Assembly: GCA_034231615.1 (NCBI GenBank)
Contig: CM067298.1
Span: forward strand, 67,785,591-67,849,590
Reading direction: 5' to 3'
Length of the DNA: 64,000 bases
Source of the DNA: Meghimatium bilineatum
Lineage: Eukaryota > Mollusca > Gastropoda > Stylommatophora > Philomycidae
Under the pieces are notes generated by a model, which worked only from the letters and a program-made list of their open reading frames with translations, had not been told where the DNA came from and ran no database searches. Below are positions 48,080 to 59,744 of the stretch, in pieces. The position numbers and the translations under genes were made by a program. The stretch's first letter is position 1. Each line of letters opens with the position of its first letter.

Positions 48080-50125
48080 AAACATCCATATATTTGAAGC
48101 TCTAATTTTTTCTATAAACTTGACTGTGTTCTGTAACTCGCACAGAGGTCTATAGAGTTTTTATTTCAATGTTGTTTCTCTGGGCCAGTGTATTTGCCCC
48201 TCATTTCATATTTCTGGCAGTCCTTAAGAATATGCTCTGCTGTTTGAGGTGCCTGTCCACATGTACACAATGCCCTGTTGCCAATCTTGAACTATGTACA
48301 CATGAACTGGGGGTCGGTTGTGTCCTGTTCTGATGTGCAGAATGACAACTTGTTCTGGTCTGTTCATAATTTAGTAGGTTTCGCACCTTAAACAGCTTAT
48401 GTAATGTAGTATTTGATGCTGGACACCATGCAGTAGACCCATATTACAGGTGTGATCATATGCCCTACTGGTAAACTTTACTAAGTATTTTCCAATTTGC
48501 TCCCCATGTAGCTCCGCTTAGTTTTCTCAGGCTGGCTAACTTTCTTCTGGCCTTTGTTGTTGCTTCGTTGATATATTCCTTCCAAATAAATCTACTGTCA
48601 AATGTGACTCCGAGGTATGTTGTTTGTTTGTCTTCCTTTAAGAGCTCTCCATTTATCTTGATGTCACCAGCTATTTGTTTTCAATGAAAGAATAAAGAGA
48701 GTAGTGCTTCACTTATCTATACTGATGCCGACATATCATCTGTTTGTCCATGTGGTTAAGGCATTCACAGCTCTCTGTGCATGTTTGGTAGCCACTGTCA
48801 CATGTTCTTTCATGCACCATATTACCCAGTCATCAGCATACATTGCCACTCTTGCACCATGTGGTAGTTCAGCCACAAGATCATTAATGTAAACCAGGTA
48901 CAATGTGGGGGACAATACCCCTTCCTGTGATACCCCATGACATAGTAGGACTTTCTTGCTTGTGTAATCATCTAGTTGTACTCTTAACTCTTCTGTTATG
49001 TAGGTATGCTTTTATCCATCCAACTATTCACTCTGTGTTATCTCAATTTTTTTAGAAGTCCTACTTTCCAAATCTTGTCAAAAGCTTTCCTCAGGTCTAT
49101 CCAAGCTGCTAGGACCAGTTTGTTATCTTGAAATACATCCTCTATCTCTTGAAAAAGCTAGGTTGCCTGATCTTCAGTAGATTAGCATTGCCTGAAGCCT
49201 GATTGTTGTGATACAAGGTTTTTGCTCTTAAGGTACCAGTGAAGTCTGTGGTTGATAATACACTCCATAGTTTTGCATTGACAGCTTGTGAGATTGATTG
49301 GTCTGTAGAAGGTTCAGGGTTCGGTTGGTTGATCAGAATAAGTTCATGTTCATCCTGCCAGTTTTCTAACCCCTCCTGTCCATGTGATCATAACCCCCAA
49401 CTCTGAAAATGGCTATTGAAGTCTCTGCACACAATTACTTTTCCCTGCACTGAGATTGTGTCTAGTGTTAATGGGCAGTCATTCAGACAGTAGTAGTAGT
49501 TGAGGAGGTGGAATTACATGCTTTCTGTCCTGAGGTGGAGTATCTGATATTCCGCTTCTTCCATATATGTTTCTAACTGGCATGTACTGATATTGTTCTT
49601 AACCAGCGTCAGTACTCCACCTTCTCACCTGTCCTTTTAGTCTGATCGATAGCATTGATAGCCTCTTATTTTGAAAGCTACATCCTTGTGAAGATGGGTT
49701 TCTTGCAAGCAGCATACATTTACTTGCTCTTCATTTAAGATGTATTCGAGTTCCACTTTTTTGTTGTTGATACCTTCAGCATTCCAATGCATTATTTTAA
49801 TTGTCTTGTTTTTTGGCCAGTAGCTCTATTCTCATGCCTCCTGGCTCGTCAGGGCAATTGAGAAGAATTTCCAGTAGTTGTGGTTGGACCCTTTTGAGGC
49901 TTATGGTTCAGCACCATACCTGCCAGGATGTCCATCACAGGGCAGACACCATAACATATATCAGATATAAGCATATTCTCTTGCCTCCTGTTCAGCACCT
50001 GTACTTGCTAGGGCAGACTGTGGTCTTGCTTGTTTTAAGAGGGCCTAGCCAGTCTTAGTTTCCAGCCTCTGGTGGCTGGACTAAGCCCCATCTCCTCAAC
50101 AAGGAGCTGGCCTCGATGGGGAGAA
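48080..50125 (-). mobile_element. Jockey-like LINE with endonuclease, RT and Cys-rich tail
   Basis: On the minus strand: 5' region 50125-49945; AP endonuclease start IKIMHWNAEGINNKKVELE and CCLQETHLHKD (49800-49680); RT with LAAWIDLRKAFDKIW (49110) and VAMYADDWVIWC (48830); and the final Cys-rich segment CTCGQAPQTAEHILKDC (48270-48220). The order fits a jockey-type ORF2, but 2 kb is too short, so internal parts are lost. Broken by many stops. Confidence 0.85.
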
Positions 50126-50141
50126 ATCTTGTAAAACCATT

Positions 50142-50306
50142 CTTCTTCTTCCTTCAGTGTTCATTCTCAAACTCCCGCTGGATTTGTCTTGTAGCAGGAC
50201 CATGGTCCTATTAGATTTCCAGCAGGATGTAGTCCAGAGAATGGATATGCAGTTGTGTTGCCGTTTTATTTGCGCCAATGGCCCGACACATCCATCTTCA
50301 GTGGTA
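50142..50306 (-). mobile_element. Short GAA-tailed SINE nested in an older SINE
   Basis: Flanked by TAAAACCATT at 50132-50141 and 50307-50316. The sequence right of it (50311-50367, ATTGCCCTGCTACAAGAGTG then GACTGCAGAAAAAAG) is the 3' part of an older plus-strand copy of the same family. Confidence 0.92.
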
Positions 50307-50387
50307 TAAAACCATTGCCCTGCTACAAGAGTGATCTAGTGGGAGGTTAAAATGACTGCAGAAAAAAGTGTCATCAATTTTTCCAAA

Positions 50388-50492
50388 ATTAATTGCTGTT
50401 AGACATTTGTGTAACATTTATTTCTGCTGAAACAGTATATCCTGTTAGACATTTGTGTAACATTTATTTCTGCTGAAACAGTATATCACTGA
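50388..50492. repeat. Direct duplication of 54 bp
   Basis: CTGTTAGACATTTGTGTAACATTTATTTCTGCTGAAACAGTATATC occurs twice in tandem without differences by eye. Confidence 0.95.
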
Positions 50493-50971
50493 CTAAACTC
50501 ATTTGCTAGACAGAGTATTGTCAAGAATAGGCATAACATATGAATCTCAGCTGCTTCAAACAAGAGAAAACAATAATGTGATTGTCCTAATGTGACGATG
50601 TCATAATTTTGTTTATTTTGCTTTGTTTGTTTCTTTCATTTGATGGTCAAAAATTATGAGCAAAAGAACTCTTGTATATTTTTGTGCAATTTGATGCATG
50701 GGAGTTCTCCAGAGTTTTATTTCATACCCAGAAAACAACATGATGCACAACTCTTTAAGAATAAGCCTCCTACTCAGAGAAGATAAAGACATAATTGTCA
50801 AGATGAAGTGATGTGAAACTTCAACAAAAGGAAAGTCTCGCTACATAGGCATATTGTCTACTGCAGGTTTGCTGCTGCATTGTAGTTGGTCTGGAAGGTC
50901 GCTAGTGAAAACTTCAGACCATGTGAGTATTTCTCTAATGTATAATACAGTAATGTCTAATTAACCTGTAG

Positions 50972-51205
50972 TCTTTTTCTTCTGCACTTCTTGTCAAACT
51001 TCTGCCAGCCAGAAGAATGTAGTGCAGACAACAGAATGTTTTTTGTGAAAATTTACAGCTTGGCTGCAATTTGTGTATTTTTCACCCTGGCACATTAGAC
51101 ACAGTGTGCCGTTTTGGGTCACTTTGATCTTCTATGGGATCAGATAGCCAACTTCATGACATGCAAGTCAAAGTATTACTATTTGTTGCTACTCTTTGCA
51201 ACAGA
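50972..51205 (-). mobile_element. Long GAA-tailed SINE, old copy
   Basis: CTTCTGCACTTCTTGTCAAACTTCTG, TTACAGCTTGGCTGCAAT, GGCACATTAGACAC and ATGGGATCAGATAGCCAACTTC keep long-SINE order in reverse. Confidence 0.6.
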
Positions 51206-51469
51206 CAAGCTAGTTGTCAATTTAATATTCTTGTTGCAATCTTTACATAAGACATGTAAAACCTGGTTTAGAATAAATCCTTAAGTGTCTGGAAATGTTT
51301 TAATTTAGGATTGCGAAAAAGGTTGATATAGGCTTGGTGAAAGTTAAAGAAATAATACAGCACATGGTTGAAAAAGTTATACTGTAAGGGAAATCTTACA
51401 TGTTGATGCGTATGCATATTTAATGTTAAAACATAAAGGGAATACACAGCTCGGTGCATATGTGAAATG

Positions 51470-52050
51470 ATCAGGGAGGAGAGTGGACATTTGCTGTGAC
51501 TACGAGTAGTATGACCATGGAGATTATGGCGGTTACCAGGGCGTTTGAGTGGGTAGGCACACAGAAGGCAACACAGGTCTGCATCTTGAGTAACTCTATG
51601 AGTATGATTAGGAAGGTACAGTGAGTCTCGTTCGCGAACAGTGAATTGAGAAAGGCAAGGTTGAAGGTAGTTACATTTATTTTCGTGCCGGGACATGTGA
51701 GTGTTCGAGGTAATAAAGAGCAGATCAACTTACATCACGTGCAATAGATCTAACTGACGTTTTGAACTTCATAATAGAAGTAGCACGCGAGAATGAGACT
51801 AGTGTGGATGATGATTGATTCCTTTTCGATGGCCAGGATTAATGAACAGGTTTTTAAATGCGGTGTTGCTAGAAGTGAACTTTTTGGAGGACGCAGAAGA
51901 ATGATGGTCAACCAGCAGAGGACCGGTGCTGTCAGCAGAAATGTAATGACGAATACATTCAGGGTGAGATCTGAGCAATTATGGACATGCCCAGTTTGCA
52001 TTCACTCAGTGAAGATCCGACGACTAACTAACATGATAATCATGTATTCT
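51470..52050 (+). mobile_element. RNase H and C-terminal part of a LINE, copy a
   Basis: Frames read TSSMTMEIMAVTRAFEWV, VTFIFVPGHVSVRGNK, then FKCGVARSELFGGRRRMMV and the Cys motif EQLWTCPVC. This is RNase H plus the Cys-rich tail of a non-LTR element; broken. A sister copy follows at 52430. Confidence 0.8.
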
Positions 52051-52429
52051 TACTTTAACTAATATCTGTCCGACATCTTCAGCTCTTGGTTCAATTTCTG
52101 TCATCTTAGTGCATAAACTTAAATTGTCTCCGTATTGGTTTTTAGCATGAAGTTTCCAGCATATTATTTGAAAACATTTTCACTCAATGTTCAAGCAATT
52201 GAGTAACACCATAGTGTCCGCCATTCAGGTTTCTGAGCAACAATATAAACAACGTAAACTGATGACGTTTTACACAAGTGTTGTCCAAGTAATAACCATT
52301 TGTACTTTTGAAATTGTGAGAGGAGTCGAGTCGTGGAAGGGGCGCGTAGATGATATTAGGCAGAGGAAGTGCAGATTGGAAGATGTCTGACAGCCTTCAA
52401 AGTAATAATAGCACTCAATAGATAATTCA

Positions 52430-53136
52430 GGGAATGGTGTTCGACAGTGGTGGAATCGGAGGTGCTCTAATCGGTGAAAATTCCAGGAAAGGTGAAATGA
52501 TTGTGTATACAGATGGGTCGGTTGAGAGAAACATCAGAAGTGCCTGGGCCTTCACGGCTCAAAGGTGGGGGGAAACCATCAGAGAGGAAAGTGGTGCGTT
52601 CGCTCAGACGACAAGCAGCATGAAAATGGAGATTTTGGCAGTAACCAAAATGCTTTGCAATGGTTATCTATCTACTCAGTGACTTGATGAGCATGATTGT
52701 GAAAGTTCTGGCGGGATACATTCGGTAATAGTGGCTGGATGCAGTGAAGAATTCCTGTGTGCGTAAAGTGACTTTCATTTTTGTGGCGGGAGTCCGGGGT
52801 AATGAGAGAACAGATAGGTTGGCCGCACAAGCTGCTACTACGGCTGTTGGTGGAACGATGGATCGAGCAGACATTTTGAACGCCCTACGGGAAAACGCAC
52901 GAGCAAATGACTGTATAAGTGACGATGACTCTTGTGCCATAACTAGAATAAAGGAATTTGGTTTGAAATGTGGTGTCGCTAGAAAGGAGCGGTTTCGTGG
53001 GCAAGAAAGAATGATGGTCAATCAACTGTGTACTGGGACCGTTAGTCAACGTATAATGGCGGCTACACTCAATGAGATATCTGAGCACCTATGGACTTGT
53101 CCGGAGTGCAGTGACGATGATTCAATGACTAACTAA
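52430..53136 (+). mobile_element. RNase H and C-terminal part of a LINE, copy b
   Basis: Frames read IVYTDGSVERNIRSAWAF (first catalytic Asp), SSMKMEILAVTKML (catalytic Glu), FVAGVRGNERTDRLAAQAA, MDRADILNALRENAR, GVARKERFRGQERMM and the end SEHLWTCPECSDDDSMTN before a stop. One break between the halves; the second half is open for 130 codons. It lies in tandem with 51470-52050. Confidence 0.88.
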
Positions 53137-53144
53137 CTAACTTT

Positions 53145-53240
53145 TGAAATTCCGTTATTACTTTCTTGACTATGCATTCGTAGATGGCTTATAAGCCCTA
53201 TTATTGCTGCAAATATCCTTGGCCAGCTCGGGTATGGGAC
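53145..53240. repeat. Dispersed repeat, third copy
   Basis: GCATTCGTAGATGGCTTATAAGCCCTATT and AAATATCCTTGGCCAG match 38690-38740 and, weakly, 31240. Confidence 0.6.
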
Positions 53241-53249
53241 TTTCTATAT

Positions 53250-54560
53250 GTAGAACACTGAATATATGCAAAGTACAAACGCACGTTGCCGTAGAAAAGA
53301 ATGAACATGTGGGTCTACTGTGCCCTGCCATTCATAGAGCATACATGTTATAAAAGGTATTACCCTTTATAACGAAAAAAGAGACGAACGAAACTGGCGT
53401 CTCCTATTGTGTTTTCTATTGGGATCTCCCCCCCCCCCCCCAAGTCGCATACGCCCTCACTTCATTTCACCTAACCGTATTGCATCTTATCAACAGACTT
53501 GTATGGTCAAGGAAGCAAGTACTCCGCTGTGATAAAGCATGCAGAAGACCGTGCTTCTGCTATTCGGAGCGGATGGAATACACCACCGTTTTCTGCAGCA
53601 TGTCTTGAAGTTGCAACAAAGTCACGGAAACGTCTGCTTCAGGTTAAAAGATTTCACAGGTCGTGGCATTGAATTTTACATACATGTAGGCCTACAAGTT
53701 TTATCTCCACCCTCCCCCCACGGACCTGTCATCTGAACATGCCCGGACAGCAGCTTTACCCATGTGTCAACACTGCGGCACACTGACTAGCTGTATACGG
53801 TGTGCGTTTTTGCGGGCATCTAAATATTTTACGCATTACCATTATTTAGTGGACCATGCTTCCTCCTAATGTTAGAGGGATTGTCACTTTAAGAAAACTT
53901 GTATTACTACAATGATGGCCTGTACTACCTACCAACTAGGCCGGATACAAGCTGCTTAGAGTGGCTGTGATAATGCTGCAGTGATTGAGTCTATGAAGGA
54001 AGTGGAAGGGATTAACAGCAGCTCCTGCCAAAAGGTCATACAGACACTACAAATAAGAGTGCCAAAATTTGCAACATCATTTCAGCTAGAGATAGTCTGT
54101 ACTCTTACTATTCATTGATCCCGCTTCAGATCCAGGCCGGTGAATATAACAAAAACATCCATCGACGTTTAAGTTTATTCTTAGGCCTGCTTCTCATTTT
54201 TTTTAAACAACTCAAAAAGTAACATAGGAAATGCGTCCTTATTATCCTATTTCCCCACGACAATTAAATCATTTGCCGCAGTATAATTCGGTACTATCAC
54301 ATAGGCCTAGCAAGTGTCTACATTTTTTTTCAAAACGTGGACGGAGTTTGATAACATGCACAACTTCATTTTAAGTGTGCTATTTTGCGCGCATTTTTTA
54401 TGTTGTTAAATAAATTAAATGCCAGACTTACCAATGGCTCACTAGACAAACCAACCATGCGACAGAAAACCTTAGTAGATGACATGCCTTTATATTTAGG
54501 TTACCTTCTTATAGAAGCTTCACATGTCACGTCATTAATACAATCCCGTAGTCGTAACCT
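53250..54560. other. Stretch without recognised genes
   Basis: A poly-C run (53428-53441) and AT-rich sequence; no splice-bordered conserved peptide was recognised. Confidence 0.5.
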
Positions 54561-54593
54561 TCGATAACAGTTACCATGTTGTTCCGACAGGCC

Positions 54594-54792
54594 GATGTTG
54601 TGCTTAAACAAGAAACGGGCGCGACGTGGGTGGGCAGAACAAAGAAACCTGTCGCAAGGGCCAGAGTTGTGCCCTGATGTCGACGTCTGTTTCGGCGGCA
54701 TTAGACTTGAAAAACCGAGCCTGATGGCTGCTGGAACAGAGGGCGGAGCACTTATGGGAATGCCCCACGTGCTGTAAGGCCAGTTTCTAATC
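54594..54792 (+). mobile_element. C-terminal end of RNase H LINE
   Basis: The frame ends EHLWECPTCCKASF, the Cys-rich end motif also seen at 57897-58330, after a diverged stretch. Confidence 0.7.
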
Positions 54793-54869
54793 AAGAATGC
54801 CAGATTTGGCAACTGACACTAAGATAATGATTGAAACACGAAATGAAATGTCTAAGGAAGACTAATAGA

Positions 54870-55215
54870 GTCACCAGACTCGAAAAATGCGCACTAAGAA
54901 TATCATAAAGATAATAGATATCATATAATGCATCGAATTTAAAGAGAAACAACAGATAAAATAGTTTCGACGCTTTATGATGATGAACGATGAACTTCCC
55001 ATAAGAGCTTATAACATAATGGAATCAGGATACAGAGCAAAGGGCATACCTAGGAAAAGATGGATATACAATATCAAGACCATTCTGAATAAACATAACT
55101 ACACCTCAACCAGAGCAACACACAGGCTCTGGAACGCAGACTAAATCTCCATCACAAACCTCTACGCTCGCCCGCAAGTGTAGAAGTTACAACACCATCA
55201 CCTGGGGATAGACAA
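54870..55215 (+). mobile_element. LINE 3' end fragment
   Basis: The frame reads RRFMMMNDELPIRAYN, SGYRAKGIPRKRWIYNIK and ATHRLWNAD, then a stop; a C-terminal GxPRKRW tail of an RTE-like LINE. Related tails at 60985-61150 and 61700-62340. Confidence 0.75.
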
Positions 55216-55219
55216 TAGA

Positions 55220-56200
55220 TGAAAAGAAATTACGTCACTAGCAGAACGTGTTCTAAGAAAAACAAAATGATTAATTTTAGGGGTTATTAGAGTCACGATT
55301 TAATGCCACTGGATGATAAAGTGTGATCGTGGACGTTCAGGGTATGGATATACCTAATACTAACACCAACCCAACCCCCCCCCCATAAACTATATACATC
55401 AGTCGAAGGCAAGTTCAGGATCGATATGGCAGCCAATACACTAATAGAAATGAATCAATCAGAATCACAAACTACTAAACAACTGCATTCAGCGATGGCA
55501 TCACAAACTACTAAAAAATTACGACCAGACGATTACTTAAAAACTGTGAGTGCGGTAGACACGTGATATGTGATAGAACCGAAATTTCATATCGACATGA
55601 CATAATTTTCGTTAAGGTCGTGACCTTGTTACCTCGGCTACTGGTTTTCTTGCCGTACCAGTCCACGTGCTCATTTGATTCTTGTGCACTGAAGTAGATA
55701 AGATTTCTTTAAAATAAATAAAAAAACAAATTGAGTATTTGCGCATTCCATTCGTTAGATATGGGGGGGGGGGGTTTATTTCTGACAATACATTATTGTT
55801 GTAACGATGTATTATTAATTATAACAGCTTTTAGCATTATTCTATTTTGTATGAAACATCTTTTTAATATACACTAAACATACATCTCGACATAATACTT
55901 AAAAGTTAAAAACAATTAATTATAATTTGAAAGGCAATTTTCAACCTTTATAAAATTATATCGTCCGAGTACTTATAATTATTGAGAAACATTCAGCCAA
56001 TCAAACTACGTCAATTCTAGTATAGTAAATTACTCAATATTAAACGTCGTAAAATTTCATTGAAGATATATATATTAAAATGTCAAATTGGAAAAAAATA
56101 TTGTATATTTAATATTTAAGAAAGTCGAATTAAAATTCCAATGGATTTCTGTGCAATATTAATGGGGAAAAAAATCATTTGTGACGATCGTTCGTTTATT
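55220..56200. other. Stretch without recognised genes
   Basis: AT-rich, with a poly-C run (55374-55383) and a poly-G run (55761-55773). Nothing recognised. Confidence 0.5.
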
Positions 56201-56204
56201 TAAA

Positions 56205-56273
56205 AATGTGTTTGAGGGCTGCAAAATATCCAATGGCAGGCCGCATGCAGCCCGCAGTTTGCCCACTCCTGTA
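56205..56273. mobile_element. Possible hAT-type transposon end
   Basis: GGCCGCATGCAGCCCGCAGTTTGCCCACTCCTG resembles the common terminal sequence of nonautonomous hAT elements (...GCCCGC, AGTTTGCCCACCCCTG). The other end was not found. Confidence 0.4.
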
Positions 56274-56349
56274 TTAGATGCATAAGCCTTATCTTATGAA
56301 TGTTAGATGTTGTAACCATTGATGTTGAAAACTTATATTGATGTAATTT

Positions 56350-56790
56350 AAAAATGAGTATTATAAAATGCTACGTCTATTCTATATTAATGTATGGCTC
56401 AGAAACATGGACACTAAACAAACAATTAGAAGACAGAATTGATGCCCTTGAGATGTGGGTATATAGAAGAATTGGGAAGGAGAAAACATCATGAAAGGAG
56501 AAGAAAACAAACAGGTTCTAAAAACACTTAATATAAAGAAAGAATAACTAAGAGAAATAAAGAGCAGGCGAATAATATATTTTGGACACATTACAGGACA
56601 TGACACCTTATTGAAGACCTTACTTGAGGGTAAACTCAAAGGGAAGTGAGCAAGAGGTAGGCAGAGATACAAGTGAGAGAGTAATATCACACGATGAACA
56701 TGTTACAGTCTAGTAGAGTGCACCACAAAAACAAGAGACGTCTGGAGGTCTGTTGCAACCAGCCTTCGTTGCAGAGATGGTACTTGATGA
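56350..56790 (+). mobile_element. LINE C-terminal fragment
   Basis: The frame starts SILMYGSETWTLNKQLEDRI then EMWVYRRIGK, the YGxExW region of RTE-like LINEs, followed by a degraded GKxxRGRQ tail near 56630-56670. Confidence 0.8.
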
Positions 56791-57179
56791 TGAAATAAAC
56801 ATTTTATATGTGAAGAGGATTTATTGATGAGTTACCACTTATACAAGCTAGATAAAGTATAGAGTTACTACAGGTGCTACCAGTGAAGAGTACACGTAAC
56901 ATAGCATCAGTCTCAATTCTGCAACAACAGTTCAGAATTTCTGCAATACATGTAGCCCTCCTTCAGCAAATAATATTATTACAGAAAGACATCATCATAG
57001 GCTACACACAGTACAAATGTAAATGTTTGAAGTGTCAAGGCATTATCATATAACATTAATTAGAAATGATGTCTAGGCATTAGTAAGCAAGAGCTCTGAA
57101 GAAGGCAGATCACCAGAGAAAGATATGGGACAAAAATAACACCTGGTATCTATTTATGTGATGTATCCTTTACAGAACA

Positions 57180-57570
57180 ATGTCCTCACTGACACTCTGT
57201 AAACCTCTCAGTTCTGTGTAATCTGCCTAGCTTCTTTTAGTGGCATGTTCAGGTCTTCAATATCATGTGTCCATTGTAGTCTTTATCTGCCTCTTGTTCT
57301 CTTTCCTGGAACTATTTCCTCATGATTAATATTTGTAAACCATTGTGTCTCTTTATATGCCCTAAATATGATCACGTGCATTTAAAAAAATAATTTTGAG
57401 AAGCCAGTCCTCTTCAATGTTCAGATCTTTGTGGACATGTGCGTTGTTTTGTCTTTCTGTCCATGATATTCTTATGACCTTTCTATAACATCTCATTTCA
57501 AATGCCAATATTTTCTTTTCTTTCCAGATGTCATTGCCCTCACATCACAACCATATGTTGCCAATGTGAA
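57180..57570 (-). mobile_element. LINE C-terminal fragment
   Basis: On the minus strand: LATYGCDVRAMTSGKKRK, VPGKRTRGR and LQWTHDIEDLNM. Same class of LINE tail. Old. Confidence 0.7.
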
Positions 57571-57597
57571 GAAATAACTTACTATCTTATATAGAAA

Positions 57598-57791
57598 ACT
57601 GAAATATTTCGGGGGGTTTCCATTGTGAAAGTAAAGCGGAGGTTTAAAATAAGTAACAGCGACATGTACAGGAAGAATTTTGATTGTATATCTGAAAGAA
57701 AAAAATAGTCCCAACCGTGGATTGAACCCAAGACCACAAGGGTCTGGAAATAGTGTTCTAACCACATGGCCATGCACTCCACACATTTCAT
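57598..57791 (-). mobile_element. tRNA-derived SINE C
   Basis: The minus strand begins GGAGTGCATGGCCATGTGGTTAGAAC (A box TGGCCATGTGG) and has GGGTTCAATCC (B box) about 40 bp later, then a 110 bp body ending near AATATTTCAG. The tRNA cloverleaf is imperfect, so this is a SINE rather than a working tRNA gene. Confidence 0.65.
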
Positions 57792-57896
57792 TCATCTAAA
57801 CGCTGAAGTAAACAAACACCACTCTCTTAATTTTGTTATCACAATGCTTTCTGTCGTAAAATGTAAGTATTTGTCTCTCAAATGTAAAGTAATGTT

Positions 57897-58288
57897 TCTT
57901 GATTAGAAACTAGCTTCACAGCATGTGGGGCATTCCCATAAGTGCTCAGCTCCATCCGGCAGCCATATAGTGTATGTAGACTCTGAGTCTCGGTCAGGTG
58001 TTGATTGCATGACCTTTGGGGCCTTCCAAAAAAAATTACTTTTTCTTTCCTCTACATACTTCCATTTCTGACATTCTTTGTAAATGTATGTTCTCAGCCT
58101 CCATTGACATTATCTTCATCTTAAAATGAATTTATTACTGCCTTGATCAAATCTACTTTATCTCTTTTCAGCATTGTGCTGTCTATTGCCGCATTGCTTG
58201 ATAATAAGTCGGCTCTCTCATTTCCTCTGACCCTAGCGTGACCAAGGCAGTATATCCATGTAATGCTCTGGACAAATGATTGATTCTT
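57897..58288 (-). mobile_element. RNase H LINE C-terminal segment, tandem copy 1
   Basis: Minus strand: spacer, MLEMG-like region and end motif EHLWECPTCC. It repeats the sequence at 58289-58650 in the same order, starting at the same GATTAGAAACT.GCTTCACAGCA block. Confidence 0.8.
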
Positions 58289-58950
58289 CTTGATTAGAAA
58301 CTGGCTTCACAGCACGTGGGACATTCCCATAAGTGCTCCACCCTCCGCTCCAGCAGCCATCCCAGTGTATGTAGACTCAATGTTCCGGTCAGGACTTTCC
58401 AAAAAATTTACTTTTCCTTCCCTCACCTCTAGATACTCCCATTTCTAACATTCTCTGTATGTGTACGTTCTCAACCTCATTGACAAAATCTTTATCTTGA
58501 AATGAATTTATTACTGCTGTCATTAAGTCTGCTTTATCTCTTCTAAGTAATGTGCCATCAATTGCTGCATTGCCTGCCAATAAGTCGGCTCTCTCATTTC
58601 CTCTGACCCCAGCATGACCAGGGCAGTATATCCATGTAATACTCTGAACAACTGAATTGTTCAATAAGTCTCACCATTCTTTTCTCAGCAAGAACTTTTC
58701 TATCCTGCACAGCATGCCGCAATTTATTTGAGAGTTGTGAGTATTACCGAGTGTTGGTGTATCGGCTATCAACCAATTCAGTGCTGATGTAACTCCCTCT
58801 ATCTCCATCCTCATGCTTGATGTGACAGTGAAATATGCTGAAGATTTCTCAACCTGCTTCATGCCGTTTCTGTAGGGAACAAAACCCCAACCGCTTTTAT
58901 TTGTGTTTTTTGTTAACAGACCCATCTGTGTATATAATTATGTCTAGTGG
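58289..58950 (-). mobile_element. RNase H LINE C-terminal segment, tandem copy 2
   Basis: On the minus strand: TDGSV-like start, SGWGFVPYRNG, SSMRMEIEGVTSALNWL, ITWIYCPGHAGVRGNERADL then LLRRDKADLMTAV and the Cys motif EHLWECPTCCEASF before the stop. Complete RNase H block order with two breaks. A third partial copy is at 58951-59030. Confidence 0.88.
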
Positions 58951-59030
58951 TTTCGAGTGTAGCTGGACAATTATTCAATAAGTCCCACAATTTTTTCTCA
59001 GCATGTACTTTATCATGTGCAGCATACTTT
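58951..59030 (-). mobile_element. RNase H LINE segment, tandem copy 3 (partial)
   Basis: TTATTCAATAAGTCCCACAATTTTTTCTCAGCATGTACTTT repeats 58663-58710 of copy 2. Confidence 0.7.
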
Positions 59031-59079
59031 GATAATTAAAGTAATTTTATAAAGTAACGTTATTAGAGACAGTGAATAT

Positions 59080-59590
59080 TGAAATCATGAGCAGAAATAT
59101 GCAGAGCTCGCTATATTTCACGAAGCACACTTCAAACAATCCTGAAATACAGAAACAACATCATGTTGGCATTTGACAATAATCAGCAGAAGAGAATGAA
59201 AATTAGGAAGCCCAAATACAAAGACGTTTATTGCGATTTGAAATCAATGTGGTTTCAGCAAGCTAGGAGCAGGAACATTTCAATTTCAGGACCTATCCTT
59301 ACAATAAAAAAAAAGAATTTCTGAAAGCCTAAACCATTGGTAGCATATCCTTTACAGGACTCAGCTATCAACCCAGCATTTGTTGGCTGTGGTGATTTTC
59401 TAGGCATTATAATTACGTTCAATAGTTTGCCATGCTTTCGGAACAGTCCGGATGCACAATTGCCTGTGGCGGGGATCGAACTCGGTACCTAAACCATGCT
59501 GACCTTAAAATACATCTCAGCTTGTTGAAAGAAGTTCAAAGAATAATAGAGAATTATGATGAAAGTAATTTGCAGAAAGACTGGATTTTT
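59080..59590 (+). mobile_element. pogo/Tigger-like transposase fragment split by a SINE
   Basis: The frame reads KRMKIRKPKYKDVYCDLKS then MWFQQARSRNISISGPIL, the second DNA-binding helix block of CENP-B/pogo/Tigger transposases (WFxQxRxxxIxISGPIL). After the SINE at 59338-59487, a stretch reading IMMKVICRKTGF-like sequence continues. Broken; catalytic part absent. Confidence 0.75.
59338..59487 (-). mobile_element. tRNA-derived SINE B inserted in the Tigger fragment
   Basis: Flanked by CCTAAACCAT at 59328-59337 and 59488-59497. The minus strand starts GGTACCGAGTTCGATCCCCGCC (B box) and so lacks the A box half. The body matches 40930-41105. Confidence 0.88.
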
Positions 59591-59744
59591 TAATGTTTCA
59601 TAAGAAATAACTGATAGAGGAGAGTTACAGAAAACTGATACACCATTCTCTTAGTTGACATGTCATGATTCTATCTATGTTTCTCCAGCATCGAATACAG
59701 TGCGTCGGACAGAAACCAGAGCTCTAAAGTTCGAACTATGTGAT

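Noticed and set aside
57700-57791. Functional tRNA gene
   Set aside because: A and B boxes are present but the cloverleaf stems do not pair well, and a SINE body follows.
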